Positions 11,194 to 11,216 of a stretch of 11,216 nt of DNA are shown one piece after another; the first letter of the stretch is position 1, and the number at the start of each line of letters is the position of its first letter. Position numbers and translations under genes: made by a program. The notes beneath the pieces were generated by a model that made no database searches, was not told the origin of the DNA, and saw only the letters and a list, made by a program, of their open reading frames with translations. The stretch spans positions 1-11,216 of the forward strand of contig UQWE01000031.1 of NCBI GenBank assembly GCA_900544655.1. Direction: 5' to 3'. The DNA comes from an uncultured Coriobacteriaceae bacterium. Lineage in GTDB: Bacteria; Actinomycetota; Coriobacteriia; Coriobacteriales; Atopobiaceae.

Positions 11194-11216
11194 GTGCACC
11201 CTGCCGGCCGCCGCCG
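11194..11216 (+). CDS. Possible start of a further gene (cut by window edge)
   Basis: GTG at 11194 follows the purine-rich GGGAGGGG just after the stop of the lipid kinase gene and opens an uninterrupted frame of seven codons (HPAGR and more arginine). This is too short to assign and the spacing to the ribosome binding site is tight. Confidence 0.2.

Overview
The window is GC-rich DNA (roughly 60-65% G+C by eye) with short intergenic gaps, strong AAGGAG-type ribosome binding sites, GTG and TTG starts and tRNA genes that encode their own CCA ends. Protein sequences and gene content point to a Gram-positive anaerobe. A member of the Coriobacteriia (Olsenella, Collinsella or Atopobium type) fits best, but this is an inference from gene style without any database comparison.

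Layout from left to right. (1) 1-4333: a divergent pair of amino-acid operons. On the minus strand threonine synthase (thrC) overlaps the start of homoserine kinase (thrB, cut by the window edge) by four bases. On the plus strand aspartokinase (lysC) and aspartate-semialdehyde dehydrogenase (asd) lie three bases apart. They cover most of the path from aspartate to threonine; homoserine dehydrogenase is not in the window. (2) 4334-5178: a non-coding stretch with an imperfect repeat, then tRNA-Arg(TCT) with its own terminator, then a promoter followed by tRNA-His(GTG) and two identical tRNA-Lys(CTT) genes ending in a strong terminator. (3) 5179-5517: no gene; a perfect 48-bp direct repeat, then palindromes and AT-rich sequence that probably control the next operon. 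(4) 5518-9489: a sugar phosphotransferase block: a lone fructose-type EIIA, a 1-phosphofructokinase-family kinase with an unusual charged tail, HPr and Enzyme I. (5) 9490-9952: the terminator of ptsI faces minus-strand tRNA-Pro(TGG) and tRNA-Gly(TCC), which have a clear promoter and their own terminator. (6) 9953-11216: a 300-base non-coding gap, a lipid/diacylglycerol kinase family gene, and perhaps the first codons of another gene.

The PTS genes work as a chain. Enzyme I takes phosphate from PEP, HPr (His15) carries it, EIIA (His64) receives it and would pass it to an EIIB/EIIC permease encoded elsewhere. The sugar 1-phosphate made in transport is then phosphorylated by the FruK-like enzyme.

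No clear new multi-gene system is visible: every sizeable coding region belongs to a known housekeeping or metabolic family. The points worth a second look are non-coding or local: the 48-bp repeat and its distant 14-base match, the palindromes before the EIIA gene, the repeat-built tail of the kinase, and a hairpin between ptsH and ptsI made of a perfect Shine-Dalgarno sequence and a copy of the 16S rRNA tail.
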